Positions 41,288 through 51,257 of a DNA stretch of 64,000 nucleotides are shown here, one piece after another. Every line of letters begins with the position of its first letter. Positions within the stretch are counted from its first letter, which is position 1. This DNA is from Moritella sp. Urea-trap-13. GTDB lineage: Bacteria > Pseudomonadota > Gammaproteobacteria > Enterobacterales > Moritellaceae. Made by a program: the position numbers and the translations under genes. The notes beneath the pieces are model-generated. The model saw only the letters and a program-made list of their open reading frames with translations, did not search any database and had not been told where the DNA came from. The DNA lies in contig NZ_PJCA01000039.1 in NCBI RefSeq assembly GCF_002836355.1, positions 248,001-312,000 on the forward strand. Reading direction: 5' to 3'.

Positions 41288-41844
41288 ATCGACAAAATGT
41301 AGGAATAGTTATCCTCTTTTTGTGTGCCCTTGGCATATGGCGATTTTTTTCGCCTGATGAACAAACAACCGCACCTGCGTCAACCGAATATCAGCCTGAT
41401 TTCACCGCACAAATACTCCGTAGTGTCGAATTCAGTATTGAAGGCAAAATTATACGTCGCACTTTTGCAGATAGTATGGAGCATTATGGCGAGTTAGGCA
41501 TGACAATGTTCACCAACCCCGTTATTATCCTTTATGATGACAATGCACAAGCAACGTGGAAAATTCAGGCCAAAGAAGGTGATTTTAGCAGTGAGGATGT
41601 TGCCACACTACGCAATGATGTGGTTATCAAAAACATGGCTAAAAATGATTATATAGATGTCATCACCACCAGTTATTTACAACTAGAGCTCGCCACAAAC
41701 TTGGTGCGTAGCGATCAATTAATTACCATTACCGGTGACTTGTTTAATCAAACAGGGATTGGGCTGGAAGGTGATTTAAAACAAGAATACATGACTATCC
41801 TTAAGCAAGTTAAAGCGATATATACTAATGATGAAAAAATATAA
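41284..41844 (+). CDS. lptC: LPS transport protein LptC
   Basis: Bitopic inner membrane protein that receives LPS from LptBFG and hands it to LptA. The 186-residue product has an N-terminal membrane helix (about 5-20, VGIVILFLCALGIW) and a beta-jellyroll periplasmic domain (about 55-175). Overlap of the ATG with the kdsC stop and of its 3' end with lptA (17 nt) shows tight coupling. Sequence is divergent, as is usual for LptC; context supports the call. Confidence 0.95.
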   Translation: MNRQNVGIVILFLCALGIWRFFSPDEQTTAPASTEYQPDFTAQILRSVEFSIEGKIIRRTFADSMEHYGELGMTMFTNPVIILYDDNAQATWKIQAKEGDFSSEDVATLRNDVVIKNMAKNDYIDVITTSYLQLELATNLVRSDQLITITGDLFNQTGIGLEGDLKQEYMTILKQVKAIYTNDEKI

Positions 41845-42328
41845 AATTTTACTGTTAACGTTATTGATGAGTAATTCAGCCCTCGCGTTAGAGTCTGACT
41901 TTGAAGAAAATGTTATCGTAAACGCCAAACGTCAAGAAGTGTTTATTAAAGAGAACCGCGTCATATTTTATGATAATGTGGTAGTGACTCAAGGGACTAT
42001 ATTAATTCATGCTGATAAGCTAACGGTATTAAGTCCGGGTGGTAAAGGTACAGAAGTAATGATAGCCACAGGTAACGTCGCCACTTTTTATCAAGAGCTT
42101 GATGACGGCAAAAAGATTAATGCTGAGTCGAATGAGATCCGTTACGAACTGGGTAAAAAGCGTTTAACATTAACAATAAATGCACGTTTACGTCAGGCTG
42201 ATAGTGAAGTCAAAGGTAACAAGATCATCTACCAAATTGATAAACAAGAAATGATAGCCGAGAGCGGTAATAATGAATCAGATCGAGTGATCACCATTTT
42301 CACTCCTGAAGACACTAAAACTAAGTAG
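41828..42328 (+). CDS. lptA: LPS transport periplasmic bridge protein LptA
   Basis: LptA monomers stack into the periplasmic bridge that carries LPS to LptDE. The 166 residues have a signal peptide (about 1-21, ending NSALALESD) and the OstA-type beta-jellyroll (VIVNAKRQEVFIKENRVIFYDNVVVTQGTILIHADKLTV). The start lies inside lptC by 17 nt. lptB begins 15 nt after its stop. Confidence 0.96.
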   Translation: MMKKYKILLLTLLMSNSALALESDFEENVIVNAKRQEVFIKENRVIFYDNVVVTQGTILIHADKLTVLSPGGKGTEVMIATGNVATFYQELDDGKKINAESNEIRYELGKKRLTLTINARLRQADSEVKGNKIIYQIDKQEMIAESGNNESDRVITIFTPEDTKTK

Positions 42329-42343
42329 AGTAAATAAATTCAT

Positions 42344-43069
42344 ATGGCGCGTTTAAAAGCATCACACTTAGCAAAAAGTTACAACAAACGAAAAGTTGTT
42401 TCAGATGTGAGTCTCGAAGTTGAATCAGGCCAAATTGTTGGTTTGCTTGGGCCCAATGGCGCAGGTAAAACCACCACCTTCTACATGGTGGTTGGCTTAG
42501 TTAAACGAGATCATGGACAAATCTTCATTGATGACCAAGAATTAACGCATGAGCCAATGCATATTCGAGCACAGCAAGGTATTGGTTATTTACCGCAAGA
42601 AGCCTCCATTTTTCGTCGCCTATCAGTGACTAAAAATATCATGGCCATCTTAGAGTTACGTCCAGAACTCAGTCGTTTTGAACGCGAAGAAAAGTTAGAA
42701 GAGTTACTAGAAGAATTTCATATCACCCATATTCGCGACAGTTTAGGCATGAGTTTATCCGGTGGTGAACGCCGCCGCGTTGAGATTGCCCGCGCATTGG
42801 CAGCTGATCCTAAGTTTATTTTATTAGATGAACCGTTTGCCGGTGTTGATCCGATCTCGGTTGGTGATATTAAAAAAATTATTCAGCACCTGCGTGATCG
42901 TGGTTTAGGGGTATTAATTACCGACCATAACGTACGTGAGACGCTCGATGTATGTGAACACTCTTATATTGTTAGTCATGGACATTTGATCGCATCAGGT
43001 ACTTCCGAAGAGATTTTATCTAACGAAAAAGTGAAAGAAGTATATCTTGGAGATCAATTCCGACTATAG
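42344..43069 (+). CDS. lptB: LPS export ABC transporter ATPase LptB
   Basis: Cytoplasmic ATPase of the LptB2FG extractor. The 241 residues equal E. coli in length. Walker A is [11 protein letters not shown] (about 37-47), the Q-loop is YLPQEAS, the signature [15 protein letters not shown], and Walker [14 protein letters not shown], with the H-loop in ITDHNVRE. lptF and lptG are not in this window, as usual. rpoN follows after 48 nt. Confidence 0.98.
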   Translation: MARLKASHLAKSYNKRKVVSDVSLEVESGQIVGLLGPNGAGKTTTFYMVVGLVKRDHGQIFIDDQELTHEPMHIRAQQGIGYLPQEASIFRRLSVTKNIMAILELRPELSRFEREEKLEELLEEFHITHIRDSLGMSLSGGERRRVEIARALAADPKFILLDEPFAGVDPISVGDIKKIIQHLRDRGLGVLITDHNVRETLDVCEHSYIVSHGHLIASGTSEEILSNEKVKEVYLGDQFRL

Positions 43070-43117
43070 TTTGATATTGATACTTAGCCGCATTAAGGAA
43101 GAGAGAGTAGTCGTTAG

Positions 43118-44638
43118 ATGAAGCCATCATTACAACTTAGGATGAGTCAATCTCTGGCAATGACGCCACAGTTACAACAAGCGATTCGGTTATTACAATT
43201 ATCGACCTTGGAGTTACAGCAAGAGATTCAAGAAGCGCTAGATAGCAATCCACTACTAGAACAAGAAGATCCCCATGAATCGCTTTCTAACGATGCAGAG
43301 AGTAATACTGATCATGATGGCAATAGTCAGGACATCGATAACGATGCTGCGCTGACCGATAGCAGTCAAATTGAAGTTGGCGATGCGCTTAACAGCGACT
43401 CTATCCAAGATGAATTACCCAATGACAGTAATTGGGATGATGTCTACACCCCACAAATACAAAACCACAGTAGCGGTAGTGCCGGTATTGATGGACTTGA
43501 TCAAGTTTACCAAGGTGAAACCAGCGAAGGTTTATACGAGCACTTGATGTGGCAAATGGAGTTAACCCCATTTTCTGATATCGACCGCGCTATTGCCATC
43601 GCCATTATTGATGGTATTGATGACCATGGTTACCTTAACCAAAGCTGCGAAGAGATCCTTAATAGCGTTGATATCGATCACCAAGAAGTTGATGATAACA
43701 ACGACGAAAAAATTGAATTAGATGAAGTCGAAGCGGTGCTAAAACGCATTCAGCACTTTGACCCCATCGGTGTCGCAGCACGCTCACTGCAAGAATGTTT
43801 ATTGATCCAACTCCAACATTTACCTAAAAATACCCCTTGGTTAAGCGAATGTCAGCAAATAATTCACTCTCATATGGATTTATTGGGTAATCGCGACTAC
43901 CGTCAATTAAGCCGTAAAACAAAATTAAAAGAGCCACAGCTTAAAGAGATCATGCAATTAATTCAGAGCTTGGAGCCAAGACCAGGTAATGTTATTGATC
44001 AAACGGAAGGCCTCTACGTTATTCCCGACGTGTTAGTAAAGAAAAAAAATAATCAGTGGGTAGTAGCGTTAAATCCTGACATTGTGCCAAGATTAAAAGT
44101 GAACAATGAATATTCTAATCTTTCGACGGGTAACCGCAACAGTAGCGATGGGCAATTTGTACGTACCCACGTACAGGAAGCTAAGTGGTTTATTAAAAGT
44201 TTAGAAAGTCGTAATGACACCTTGCTAAAAGTGACAAAAAGTATTGTACAACGACAGGTTGATTTCTTTGAGTATGGCGATGAAGCCATGAAGCCGATGG
44301 TACTCAACGATATTGCCGAAGAAGTTGAAATGCATGAATCAACTATTTCACGGGTAACGACGCAGAAATTTATGCACACGCCACGTGGTATTTTTGAATT
44401 GAAATTTTTCTTTTCAAGTCATGTAAGCACAGATAACGGCGGCGAGTGTTCATCAACCGCCATCCGGGCATTAATTAAGAAATTGGTCGCGGCAGAAAAT
44501 GTCAGCAAACCATTAAGTGACAGCAAGATTGCTGATTTACTTGCTGATCAAGGTATCAAGGTGGCTCGACGTACTATTGCAAAGTACCGAGAAGCACTGA
44601 GTATACCGCCATCGAATCAGCGCAAGAGTCTGTTATAG
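43118..44638 (+). CDS. rpoN: RNA polymerase sigma-54 factor
   Basis: Alternative sigma factor for -24/-12 promoters that need enhancer-binding activators. The 506 residues show region I ([37 protein letters not shown]), an acidic region II (about 45-125, many Asp and Glu), the core-binding and cross-link regions, and the RpoN box [10 protein letters not shown] near the C-terminus. It lies downstream of lptB and before hpf, the usual order. Confidence 0.98.
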   Translation: MKPSLQLRMSQSLAMTPQLQQAIRLLQLSTLELQQEIQEALDSNPLLEQEDPHESLSNDAESNTDHDGNSQDIDNDAALTDSSQIEVGDALNSDSIQDELPNDSNWDDVYTPQIQNHSSGSAGIDGLDQVYQGETSEGLYEHLMWQMELTPFSDIDRAIAIAIIDGIDDHGYLNQSCEEILNSVDIDHQEVDDNNDEKIELDEVEAVLKRIQHFDPIGVAARSLQECLLIQLQHLPKNTPWLSECQQIIHSHMDLLGNRDYRQLSRKTKLKEPQLKEIMQLIQSLEPRPGNVIDQTEGLYVIPDVLVKKKNNQWVVALNPDIVPRLKVNNEYSNLSTGNRNSSDGQFVRTHVQEAKWFIKSLESRNDTLLKVTKSIVQRQVDFFEYGDEAMKPMVLNDIAEEVEMHESTISRVTTQKFMHTPRGIFELKFFFSSHVSTDNGGECSSTAIRALIKKLVAAENVSKPLSDSKIADLLADQGIKVARRTIAKYREALSIPPSNQRKSLL

Positions 44639-44669
44639 GACTCACCTAACCTTCATAAGGGAGACGTAT

Positions 44670-44957
44670 ATGCAAATTAATTTAACAGGTAGACATGTAG
44701 ACATTACAGATTCACTGAAAGATTACGTTGACAGCAAGTTTTCCAAATTAGAACGACATTTCGATCACATTAACAATATCCATGTGATCTTAAATGTCGA
44801 AAAACTACTCCAAGTTGCAGAAGCAAAAATACAGTTAAGCGGGGGTGAAATCTTTGCCGTACATGAACATAACGATATGTATGCAGCCATTGATGGCTTA
44901 ATGGATAAACTTGATCGCCAAGTAATTAAGCATAAAGAAAAATTAATCCGCCATTAG
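44670..44957 (+). CDS. hpf: Ribosome hibernation promoting factor (short HPF)
   Basis: Binds 30S/70S ribosomes and promotes 100S dimers in stationary phase. The 95 residues equal E. coli HPF in length (MQINLTGRHVDITDSLKDYVDSKFSKLERHFDHI), with no C-terminal dimer domain, so it is the short form. GGGAG lies about 7 nt before the ATG. In most relatives ptsN follows it; here a hairpin and then rapZ follow. Confidence 0.97.
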   Translation: MQINLTGRHVDITDSLKDYVDSKFSKLERHFDHINNIHVILNVEKLLQVAEAKIQLSGGEIFAVHEHNDMYAAIDGLMDKLDRQVIKHKEKLIRH

Positions 44958-44977
44958 TTTTAGTCCCACAACAAATA

Positions 44978-45007
44978 ACCTAAAGGAAAACTATTTTTCC
45001 TTTAGGT
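44978..45007 (+). other. Perfect 13-bp hairpin after hpf
   Basis: ACCTAAAGGAAAA (44978-44990) and TTTTCCTTTAGGT (44995-45007) are exact reverse complements around a 4-nt loop. The U-residues lie inside the 3' arm rather than after it, so termination would be atypical; transcript protection or partial attenuation is possible. It occupies the position where ptsN normally begins. Confidence 0.6.
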
Positions 45008-45051
45008 ATTCATGCTCCTGCCATAATTAAAACATATCATATCCACATCAA

Positions 45052-45080
45052 TTGCGGGATAATGAGCCCATTATTATATA
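45052..45080 (+). promoter_or_regulatory. Candidate rapZ promoter
   Basis: TTGCGG (45052-45057) and TATATA (45075-45080) are separated by exactly 17 nt, about 80 nt before the rapZ ATG and after the hpf hairpin. A fair sigma-70 match suggesting rapZ has its own promoter here. Confidence 0.4.
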
Positions 45081-45158
45081 TCGTCATGAGTTTAAAATTA
45101 GCAAACTAATTTTGGCTCAGGTCATGGTGTATGAACTGCGCAGATGTGAGGATGAAAT

Positions 45159-46022
45159 ATGAAATTAATTATAGTCAGCGGCCAATCAGGATCCGGTAAA
45201 TCAATTGCATTACGGGTACTTGAAGATTTAGGCTACTATTGCGTAGACAACCTGCCAGTCACCTTACTCCCACAGCTACTACAAACCTTAAATGCCAAAA
45301 CTGAAAAAATGGCAGTCAGCATTGATGTGCGTAATCTACCGACTGATAAGCAAGAATTAAATGACATCATTACGGAGCTAAAAGCCAGCACCGAACTAAC
45401 CAGTTTATTCCTTGATGCCAATAAATCAGTGCTTATTAAGCGTTATAGCGAAACAAGACGACTGCATCCATTAACCAAAGATGAGCTGTCATTATCTCAA
45501 GCAATTGAAATAGAAGAAAAACGATTACGTCCTATCGCTTTGCATGCTGATTTAAAAATCGATACTTCTGAATTAAATATTCATGAGCTCAGCGAACAAA
45601 TAAAAGAGCGTATTTTAGGCAAGAAAAACAATCAATTAGTCCTAGTTTTTCAATCATTTGGTTTTAAACATGGCCTGCCTATGGATGCAGATTATGTCTT
45701 TGATGTACGATTTTTGCCAAATCCACATTGGATCCCAGAGTTAAAACCTTACACAGGTCTCGATGAGCCGGTGATTAATTACCTCAGTCAGCAACCAGAG
45801 GTAATGAGCTTTACGATGCAAATTGAAAACTTATTAACCACCTGGTTACCGCTATTAGAAAAAAATAACCGCAGCTATGTCACCGTTGCGATTGGCTGTA
45901 CTGGCGGTCAACATCGTTCAGTATTCATCGCTGAACAACTCGCTAAAAGCTTTAAGTTACAAGACCGAGTAGTACAAACGCGTCACCAAACGTTAGAAAA
46001 AAACAAACATAAAATTAGCTAA
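45159..46022 (+). CDS. rapZ: RNase adapter protein RapZ
   Basis: In E. coli RapZ senses glucosamine 6-phosphate and guides RNase E to the sRNA GlmZ, so controlling GlmS and the supply of UDP-GlcNAc. The 287 residues (E. coli 284) have Walker A GQSGSGKS at the N-terminus (about 8-15), [24 protein letters not shown], and the C-terminal sugar-phosphate pocket [22 protein letters not shown] lies 6 nt before the ATG. It usually lies between ptsN and npr; both are missing here. Confidence 0.97.
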   Translation: MKLIIVSGQSGSGKSIALRVLEDLGYYCVDNLPVTLLPQLLQTLNAKTEKMAVSIDVRNLPTDKQELNDIITELKASTELTSLFLDANKSVLIKRYSETRRLHPLTKDELSLSQAIEIEEKRLRPIALHADLKIDTSELNIHELSEQIKERILGKKNNQLVLVFQSFGFKHGLPMDADYVFDVRFLPNPHWIPELKPYTGLDEPVINYLSQQPEVMSFTMQIENLLTTWLPLLEKNNRSYVTVAIGCTGGQHRSVFIAEQLAKSFKLQDRVVQTRHQTLEKNKHKIS

Positions 46023-46030
46023 ATACTCTC

Positions 46031-46091
46031 AGCATTAACAAAACGATACCGTTAATTATTATTATATTTTATGGTATCGCTTGTTAATGCT
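46031..46091 (+). repeat. Long imperfect inverted repeat between rapZ and mgtE
   Basis: AGCATTAACAA (46031-46041) pairs with TTGTTAATGCT (46081-46091) and CGATACC (46044-46050) with GGTATCG (46073-46079), with an extra base or two between. That gives about 18 paired positions and a 22-nt AU-only-like loop. It starts 8 nt after the rapZ stop. No U-tract follows on either strand. Confidence 0.6.
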
Positions 46092-46174
46092 GATTATAAA
46101 TATAGATTAAGCTAGAATTGCGCAGCACCTGCGAGCAAGGTCTTGCAGCAAAAGAATAAGAATGGGGACGACAT

Positions 46175-47533
46175 ATGCCAGAAAAAATGGAGCATGAAAG
46201 CACACACCTACGTTTAAGCGAACTGAATGAAGCACTTGATAGTGGTATGTTTGTTCACGTTAAACGAATGCTCTACCAGATCCCCCCTTGTGATATCGCA
46301 TTATTACTCGAATCATCGCCACCAGCAGGCCGTAAACTGCTATGGCGATTAACCGATTCTGAAATGCAAGGTGAGATCCTTGACGAGCTCAACGAAGATG
46401 CTAAAACCAGTATTCTCAAACTCATGGATACCGAATCGCTTGTCGCAGCGACTGAAGGTTTAGATTCCGATGATTTGGCTAATATTCTCCGTAGTCTACC
46501 AGATAGCATCTATCAAGAAGTTATCTCGAAAATGGATACCCAAGATCGCCATCGCCTAGAAGCGGCAATGGCCTATCCGGAAGACACTGCGGGCAGTATC
46601 ATGGACACTGATACCATCACTTTTCGTCCAGATGTCACTGTCGATGTTATTTTACGCTATATCCGTTTACGCGGAGAACTACCAGAAGCAACCGATACAT
46701 TATACGTGGTGGATAAAGATAATCGCTTAATGGGTGATGTATCTTTGGCGATGCTACTCACCACAGATCTAAACAGTGTGGTCGATACCATCATGGATCG
46801 CCAAGCTGAAACATTACCAGCCAATATGGATACCTCCGAAGTCGCCAAGTTGTTTGAGCGTCATAATTGGATCTCTGCACCTGTCATTGATGATTCGGGG
46901 AAACTGCTTGGTCGTATTACTATTGATGACGTGGTTGATATTATTCGTGAAAATGCCGAGCATGACATGATGGGCATGGCCGGTATGGATGATGATGAAG
47001 ATACCTTCGCTCCCGTGATACAAAGTACCAAACGCCGCACACTCTGGCTTGGGGTTAACCTAATTGCCGCACTGACCGCCGCATCCGTATCGAATATGTT
47101 TGAAGCCACTTTAGAACAATTAGCGACCTTAGCTATTTTAATGACCATAGTACCAAGCATGGGTGGTATTGCCGGTAATCAAACTTTAGCGCTGGTGATT
47201 CGTGGTATGGCCGTTGGTCATATTAACGAAGATAATAGCCGTTGGTTAATAGGTAAAGAGGCCATGGTTGGGGCTCTTAATGGCGCCATTTGGGCCATCT
47301 CTATCGCTATCATTGTCTCGCTATGGAAAGGCGACCCGTCACTGGGCCTGATCATTGGTGGGGCGATGTTTATTAATATGGCGATGGGCGGACTGGCTGG
47401 TGTGGTGATCCCACTGGTGATGAAAAAATACAATATAGACCCGGCATTAGCAGGCGGTATGGCTCTCACCACAGTTACCGATGTAGTCGGTTTATTTGCC
47501 TTCTTAGGCATGGCAACACTGGTTTACGGTTAA
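46175..47533 (+). CDS. mgtE: Magnesium transporter MgtE
   Basis: Mg2+-gated magnesium channel of the inner membrane. The 452 residues have an N-terminal helical domain (about 10-130, ALLLESSPPAGRKLLWRL), tandem CBS domains (about 135-255) that sense Mg2+, a plug helix, and five membrane spans from about 285 (LGVNLIAALTAASVSNMFE; PSMGGIAGNQTLALVIRGMA; GGMALTTVTDVVGLFAFLG). The ATG has GGGG 7 nt upstream. A strong terminator follows, shared with convergent pmbA. Confidence 0.96.
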   Translation: MPEKMEHESTHLRLSELNEALDSGMFVHVKRMLYQIPPCDIALLLESSPPAGRKLLWRLTDSEMQGEILDELNEDAKTSILKLMDTESLVAATEGLDSDDLANILRSLPDSIYQEVISKMDTQDRHRLEAAMAYPEDTAGSIMDTDTITFRPDVTVDVILRYIRLRGELPEATDTLYVVDKDNRLMGDVSLAMLLTTDLNSVVDTIMDRQAETLPANMDTSEVAKLFERHNWISAPVIDDSGKLLGRITIDDVVDIIRENAEHDMMGMAGMDDDEDTFAPVIQSTKRRTLWLGVNLIAALTAASVSNMFEATLEQLATLAILMTIVPSMGGIAGNQTLALVIRGMAVGHINEDNSRWLIGKEAMVGALNGAIWAISIAIIVSLWKGDPSLGLIIGGAMFINMAMGGLAGVVIPLVMKKYNIDPALAGGMALTTVTDVVGLFAFLGMATLVYG

Positions 47534-47566
47534 CCGTCCGAGTCAAAGCAAAAGCCCATAACGCAA

Positions 47567-47600
47567 AAAGCCTGTGTCATCATTACACAGGCTTTGTTGT
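47567..47600. terminator. Terminator between mgtE and pmbA
   Basis: AAAGCCTGTGT (47567-47577) pairs with ACACAGGCTTT (47585-47595), followed by TTGTTGT on the plus strand and preceded by five A residues that give a U-tract on the minus strand. The convergent genes mgtE and pmbA probably share it. Confidence 0.8.
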
Positions 47601-47643
47601 ATCTTTAACGCAATGTTTAGGCTATATCACTGGCGAGCAGCAA

Positions 47644-48984
47644 TTAATTACCTGCAATCTGCATTGACTCTAACAGTGTAGAACCCATTAAAATACTGCT
47701 ACGCACATCTATATCGTTACCCACAGCAACGATGTTTTTGAACATATCCGTTAAGTTACCAGCGATGGTGATCTCGTGTACTGGATATTGCAGTTCACCA
47801 TTTTCAACCCAGAAACCCGACGCGCCACGGCTATAGTCACCGGTGACAATATTAACGCCTTGACCCATTAATTCCGTCACTAACAAGCCCGTGCCCATTT
47901 GACGACAAAGCTGGCCTAATGTTTCGCCTTTACCAGTGACATTCCAGTTATGGATACCACCAGCATGACCGGTTGTTTGCATGCCTAATTTACGGCCGCT
48001 ATAACTGGTTAGTAGGTAACTCTTTAAGATACCTTGCTCTACCACATTCAAATCTTTAGTACGCACGCCTTCAGCGTCATACATAGAGGATGCTAAGCCA
48101 CCTCTAATATGCGGGCGTTCTTGGATATTCAACCACTCAGGGAAAATCTGTTCACCAAGCTTGTCCAATAAAAATGATGATTTACGGTATAAGCTACCGC
48201 CACTGATGCCCATCACTAATTGACCCATTAAACTACTGGCAACATCGTGATGAAAAATCACCGGGACATTACAAGTATCAATTTTACGCGCACCTAGACG
48301 GTCTACAGTGCGATTAACCGCTTCTGTAGCTATCTGTTCAGGTGTCCACAATTTACTTGCGTCACGAGCCATTGAGTAGCCGTAATCACGTTCCATTGCA
48401 CCGTTCTCTTCAGCAATAAGTACTGAGCTCATGCTATGGCGGGTACTCGCATAACCATTCACTAGACCATGACTATTACCATACACTTTAATACTAGTGT
48501 GGCTGGTAAACGCACCTTCACTGTTCACAATACGAGGATCTTGCGCTAACGCTAGACGTTCAGTTAGACACGCTTGCTCAATGGCATACTCAGGCTTAAT
48601 TTCAATCGGGTGGCATAAATCTAAGTCTGCCGGGGCAAACTCCATCAGCTCACGATCGGCCAAACCAGCAAACTCATCTTCAGCAGTATGTAAGGCGATA
48701 TCTAACGCCGCGGCAACCGTGCTTTGAATTGCGGCTTCACTTAAATCAGAAGTTGATGCATTACCTTTACGTTGGCCACGGTATACACAGATACCTAACG
48801 CGCCATCGTGGTTGAACTCAACATTTTCAACTTCACCCATGCGCGTACTCACAGACAAACCCGTTTGTCGTGAAATAGCTACTTCAGCGTCACTCGCGCC
48901 CGCTTTTTTGGCGATTTCGAGTGCTTGAGTAACGGCTAATTCCAATTTATTTTGTTCTAATGTAATTTGCTGTTTTAAGTTCAT
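47644..48984 (-). CDS. pmbA: Metalloprotease-complex subunit PmbA/TldE
   Basis: PmbA (TldE) forms a heterodimer with TldD that degrades small peptides and matures microcins in E. coli. The ATG at 48982-48984 ([11 protein letters not shown]) gives 446 residues (E. coli 450); upstream in-frame codons are not family-like. It lacks the zinc motif found in TldD, as expected. Conserved stretches include [42 protein letters not shown] and [14 protein letters not shown]. TldD is encoded 0.8 kb away (49801-51249) across darP. Confidence 0.96.
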   Translation of the reverse strand: MNLKQQITLEQNKLELAVTQALEIAKKAGASDAEVAISRQTGLSVSTRMGEVENVEFNHDGALGICVYRGQRKGNASTSDLSEAAIQSTVAAALDIALHTAEDEFAGLADRELMEFAPADLDLCHPIEIKPEYAIEQACLTERLALAQDPRIVNSEGAFTSHTSIKVYGNSHGLVNGYASTRHSMSSVLIAEENGAMERDYGYSMARDASKLWTPEQIATEAVNRTVDRLGARKIDTCNVPVIFHHDVASSLMGQLVMGISGGSLYRKSSFLLDKLGEQIFPEWLNIQERPHIRGGLASSMYDAEGVRTKDLNVVEQGILKSYLLTSYSGRKLGMQTTGHAGGIHNWNVTGKGETLGQLCRQMGTGLLVTELMGQGVNIVTGDYSRGASGFWVENGELQYPVHEITIAGNLTDMFKNIVAVGNDIDVRSSILMGSTLLESMQIAGN

Positions 48985-49109
48985 GGGCTCGTTTCTATTA
49001 GTTATACTGGATTTAGCATACCATGATGCGATAAAAATTCCTCCAGCAACTGCGCAATTAGCAATAAACTGATACAATTAACATATCAATCGTTTTGAAA
49101 AAGAATATT

Positions 49110-49661
49110 ATGAGCGTAAAAGAACGAAATATTACCAGTGAAAAGTCTTACCGACGCGCTGAAGACGACGAGTTATATCAAAGTCGTGCAGAAAACAAAA
49201 TTGAAATTGCCAAGACTCTGAAACTCGCTGGCGCTATCGCTTTACTCAGTAAAGCTGAAATTGCCAAGATGGGTTTTTCAGAAGAGATGCTTGCAGCAAT
49301 CGTCACAGCAAGAAAAATTGTTGTACGTACTGATGCTTACAGCAGACATCTATCGTACATGTGCAAAATCATGCGCAGCGATGGTCTTGAGCCAATCCAA
49401 GCGGCATACGATAAGATCACCAATAAGTACAACCAAGCAACGGTTGAGTTAGCAAAACTAGAAATGGTACGTGATAACTTAATTGCCGGTGGTGATACTG
49501 CGATCTCAACATTACTGGAAACCTATCCAAATGCTGACCGTCAGAAATTACGTCTACTTATTCGCCAAGTGAATAAAGAACTTAAAGCTGAAAAGCCGCT
49601 TAAAGCAGCGAAACCAAGCAAAGAAATCTTTAAACATCTACGTGAAATTGCCGGTATATAA
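49110..49661 (+). CDS. darP: Ribosome-associated protein DarP (YjgA)
   Basis: DarP is a dual-activity ribosomal 50S assembly factor in E. coli. The ATG at 49110 (MSVKERNITSEKS) gives 183 residues, the E. coli length; a TTG 15 nt upstream is less likely. The family pattern is KIEIAKTLKLAGAIALLSKAEIAKMGFSEEML and RHLSYMCKIMR, with a lysine-rich C-terminal region (about 155-172). It is divergent from pmbA and convergent with tldD. Confidence 0.95.
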   Translation: MSVKERNITSEKSYRRAEDDELYQSRAENKIEIAKTLKLAGAIALLSKAEIAKMGFSEEMLAAIVTARKIVVRTDAYSRHLSYMCKIMRSDGLEPIQAAYDKITNKYNQATVELAKLEMVRDNLIAGGDTAISTLLETYPNADRQKLRLLIRQVNKELKAEKPLKAAKPSKEIFKHLREIAGI

Positions 49662-49710
49662 TATTAATCAGCCATCTCGGCACATTTAATATTTAACCAG
49701 TACAAACAAT

Positions 49711-49756
49711 AAAGCCCTAACAAGTGATCACATACTTGCTAGGGCTTTATTTTTAT
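49711..49756. terminator. Terminator between darP and tldD
   Basis: AAAGCCCTA (49711-49719) pairs with TAGGGCTTT (49740-49748), with CAAGT/ACTTG extending the stem. ATTTTTAT follows on the plus strand, and the minus strand reads ATTGTTTGTA after the stem. The plus-strand side is the stronger terminator. Confidence 0.8.
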
Positions 49757-49800
49757 CTGCTATTTGTTAGTCGTGACATTTTTTATGTCGAGCAACATAA

Positions 49801-51249
49801 TTAGCTACCAGTGCCACCGACTGTCATGCTGTTTAATTTCAATGTTGGCTGACCAACACCAACAGGTATACTCTGGCCTTCTTTACCACAGATACCGACA
49901 CCCTTATCTAACTGCAGATCATTACCGACCATAGAGATATCTTGCATCGCATCATGACCATTACCGATCAAGGTTGCGCCTTTAATTGGCGTAGTAATTT
50001 TACCATTCTCAATTAAATACGCTTCTGATGCAGAGAACACAAACTTACCCGACGTAATATCAACTTGACCACCACCAAAGTTAGGCGCGTAAATACCCTT
50101 CTTAACCGTGCTAATGATTTCTTCTGGTGTATGCTCGCCAGGTAACATGTAAGTGTTCGTCATGCGTGGCATAGGTAAATGCGCGAATGATTCACGACGA
50201 CCATTACCCGTAGATTCAACACCCATTAACCGGGCATTAAGTTTATCTTGCATATAACCTTTCAAAATACCCTTTTCAATCAACATAGTATTTTGTGTTA
50301 CCGTACCTTCGTCATCAATATTCAATGAACCACGACGATTTTCTAAGGTGCCATTATCAACAATCGTACATAATGGCGATGCCACTTGCTCGCCAATTTT
50401 ACCTGCATAAGAAGACGTACCTTTACGGTTAAAGTCACCTTCTAAGCCATGGCCTACCGCTTCGTGTAATAATACCCCAGGCCAACCAGCACCAAGCACA
50501 ACTTCCATGGCACCAGCAGGTGCATCAATGGCATCAATATTAACTAACGCTTGGCGCACAGCATCTTTGGCATAACTAAATGCTCGTTGCACACCATCTA
50601 CATCATCTAAAAAGTAATCAAAACCATAACGACCACCGCCACCAGCACCGCCACGTTCACGCTTACCATTTTTCTCAATCAGCACAGAACAGTTCATACG
50701 CACTAATGGGCGTATGTCTGTCGCGAGAGTGCCGTCGGTTGCCGCAACTAATATCTCTTCGTATACCGCAGATAAACTGACACTCACTTGGGTAACATGT
50801 GAATCTAATGAACGCGCGTACACATCAACTTCATGTAATAAGTCAATTTTACGTTGTCTTTCCATGCTCGCTAATGGATCTAATGGCTGATAAATCTCGC
50901 TACCTTGTGGTTTGCTCCACGCTTTGACTTTACCTTCACCACCGCTTGCGGCAATACCACGCGCCGCTTTAGCTGACTGGGTTAATGCCTTTAAACTGAT
51001 CTCGTCAGAATAAGCAAAACCGGTTTTCTCGCCCGATACCGCACGAACGCCAACCCCTCTCTCGATATTAAACGAACCTTCTTTAACGATGCCGTCTTCT
51101 AAACCCCAAGATTCATGTTTGCAAGCTTGGAAATAAAGATCACCATAATCAAGTTGATTACCCATTAATAATGACAGTGTACTCTGCAGGTGATCAACGT
51201 TTAAACCAGCGGGCAGTAAAATTGAATTTTCGACTTGTTCAAATCTCAT
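49801..51249 (-). CDS. tldD: Metalloprotease TldD
   Basis: Catalytic subunit of the TldD/PmbA protease. The 482 residues (E. coli 481) carry the HExxxH zinc motif [18 protein letters not shown] and the downstream glycine-rich [26 protein letters not shown] that completes the active site. [23 protein letters not shown] marks the N-terminal domain. It follows the nitrilase-family gene by 8 nt, so it probably belongs to the yhdP-nitrilase-tldD unit. Confidence 0.97.
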   Translation of the reverse strand: MRFEQVENSILLPAGLNVDHLQSTLSLLMGNQLDYGDLYFQACKHESWGLEDGIVKEGSFNIERGVGVRAVSGEKTGFAYSDEISLKALTQSAKAARGIAASGGEGKVKAWSKPQGSEIYQPLDPLASMERQRKIDLLHEVDVYARSLDSHVTQVSVSLSAVYEEILVAATDGTLATDIRPLVRMNCSVLIEKNGKRERGGAGGGGRYGFDYFLDDVDGVQRAFSYAKDAVRQALVNIDAIDAPAGAMEVVLGAGWPGVLLHEAVGHGLEGDFNRKGTSSYAGKIGEQVASPLCTIVDNGTLENRRGSLNIDDEGTVTQNTMLIEKGILKGYMQDKLNARLMGVESTGNGRRESFAHLPMPRMTNTYMLPGEHTPEEIISTVKKGIYAPNFGGGQVDITSGKFVFSASEAYLIENGKITTPIKGATLIGNGHDAMQDISMVGNDLQLDKGVGICGKEGQSIPVGVGQPTLKLNSMTVGGTGS

Positions 51250-51257
51250 TAGGGCTA

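Noticed and set aside
46092-46174. Magnesium riboswitch upstream of mgtE
   Set aside because: The sequence lacks the M-box core and is too short; only a long hairpin and small GC-rich repeats are seen.
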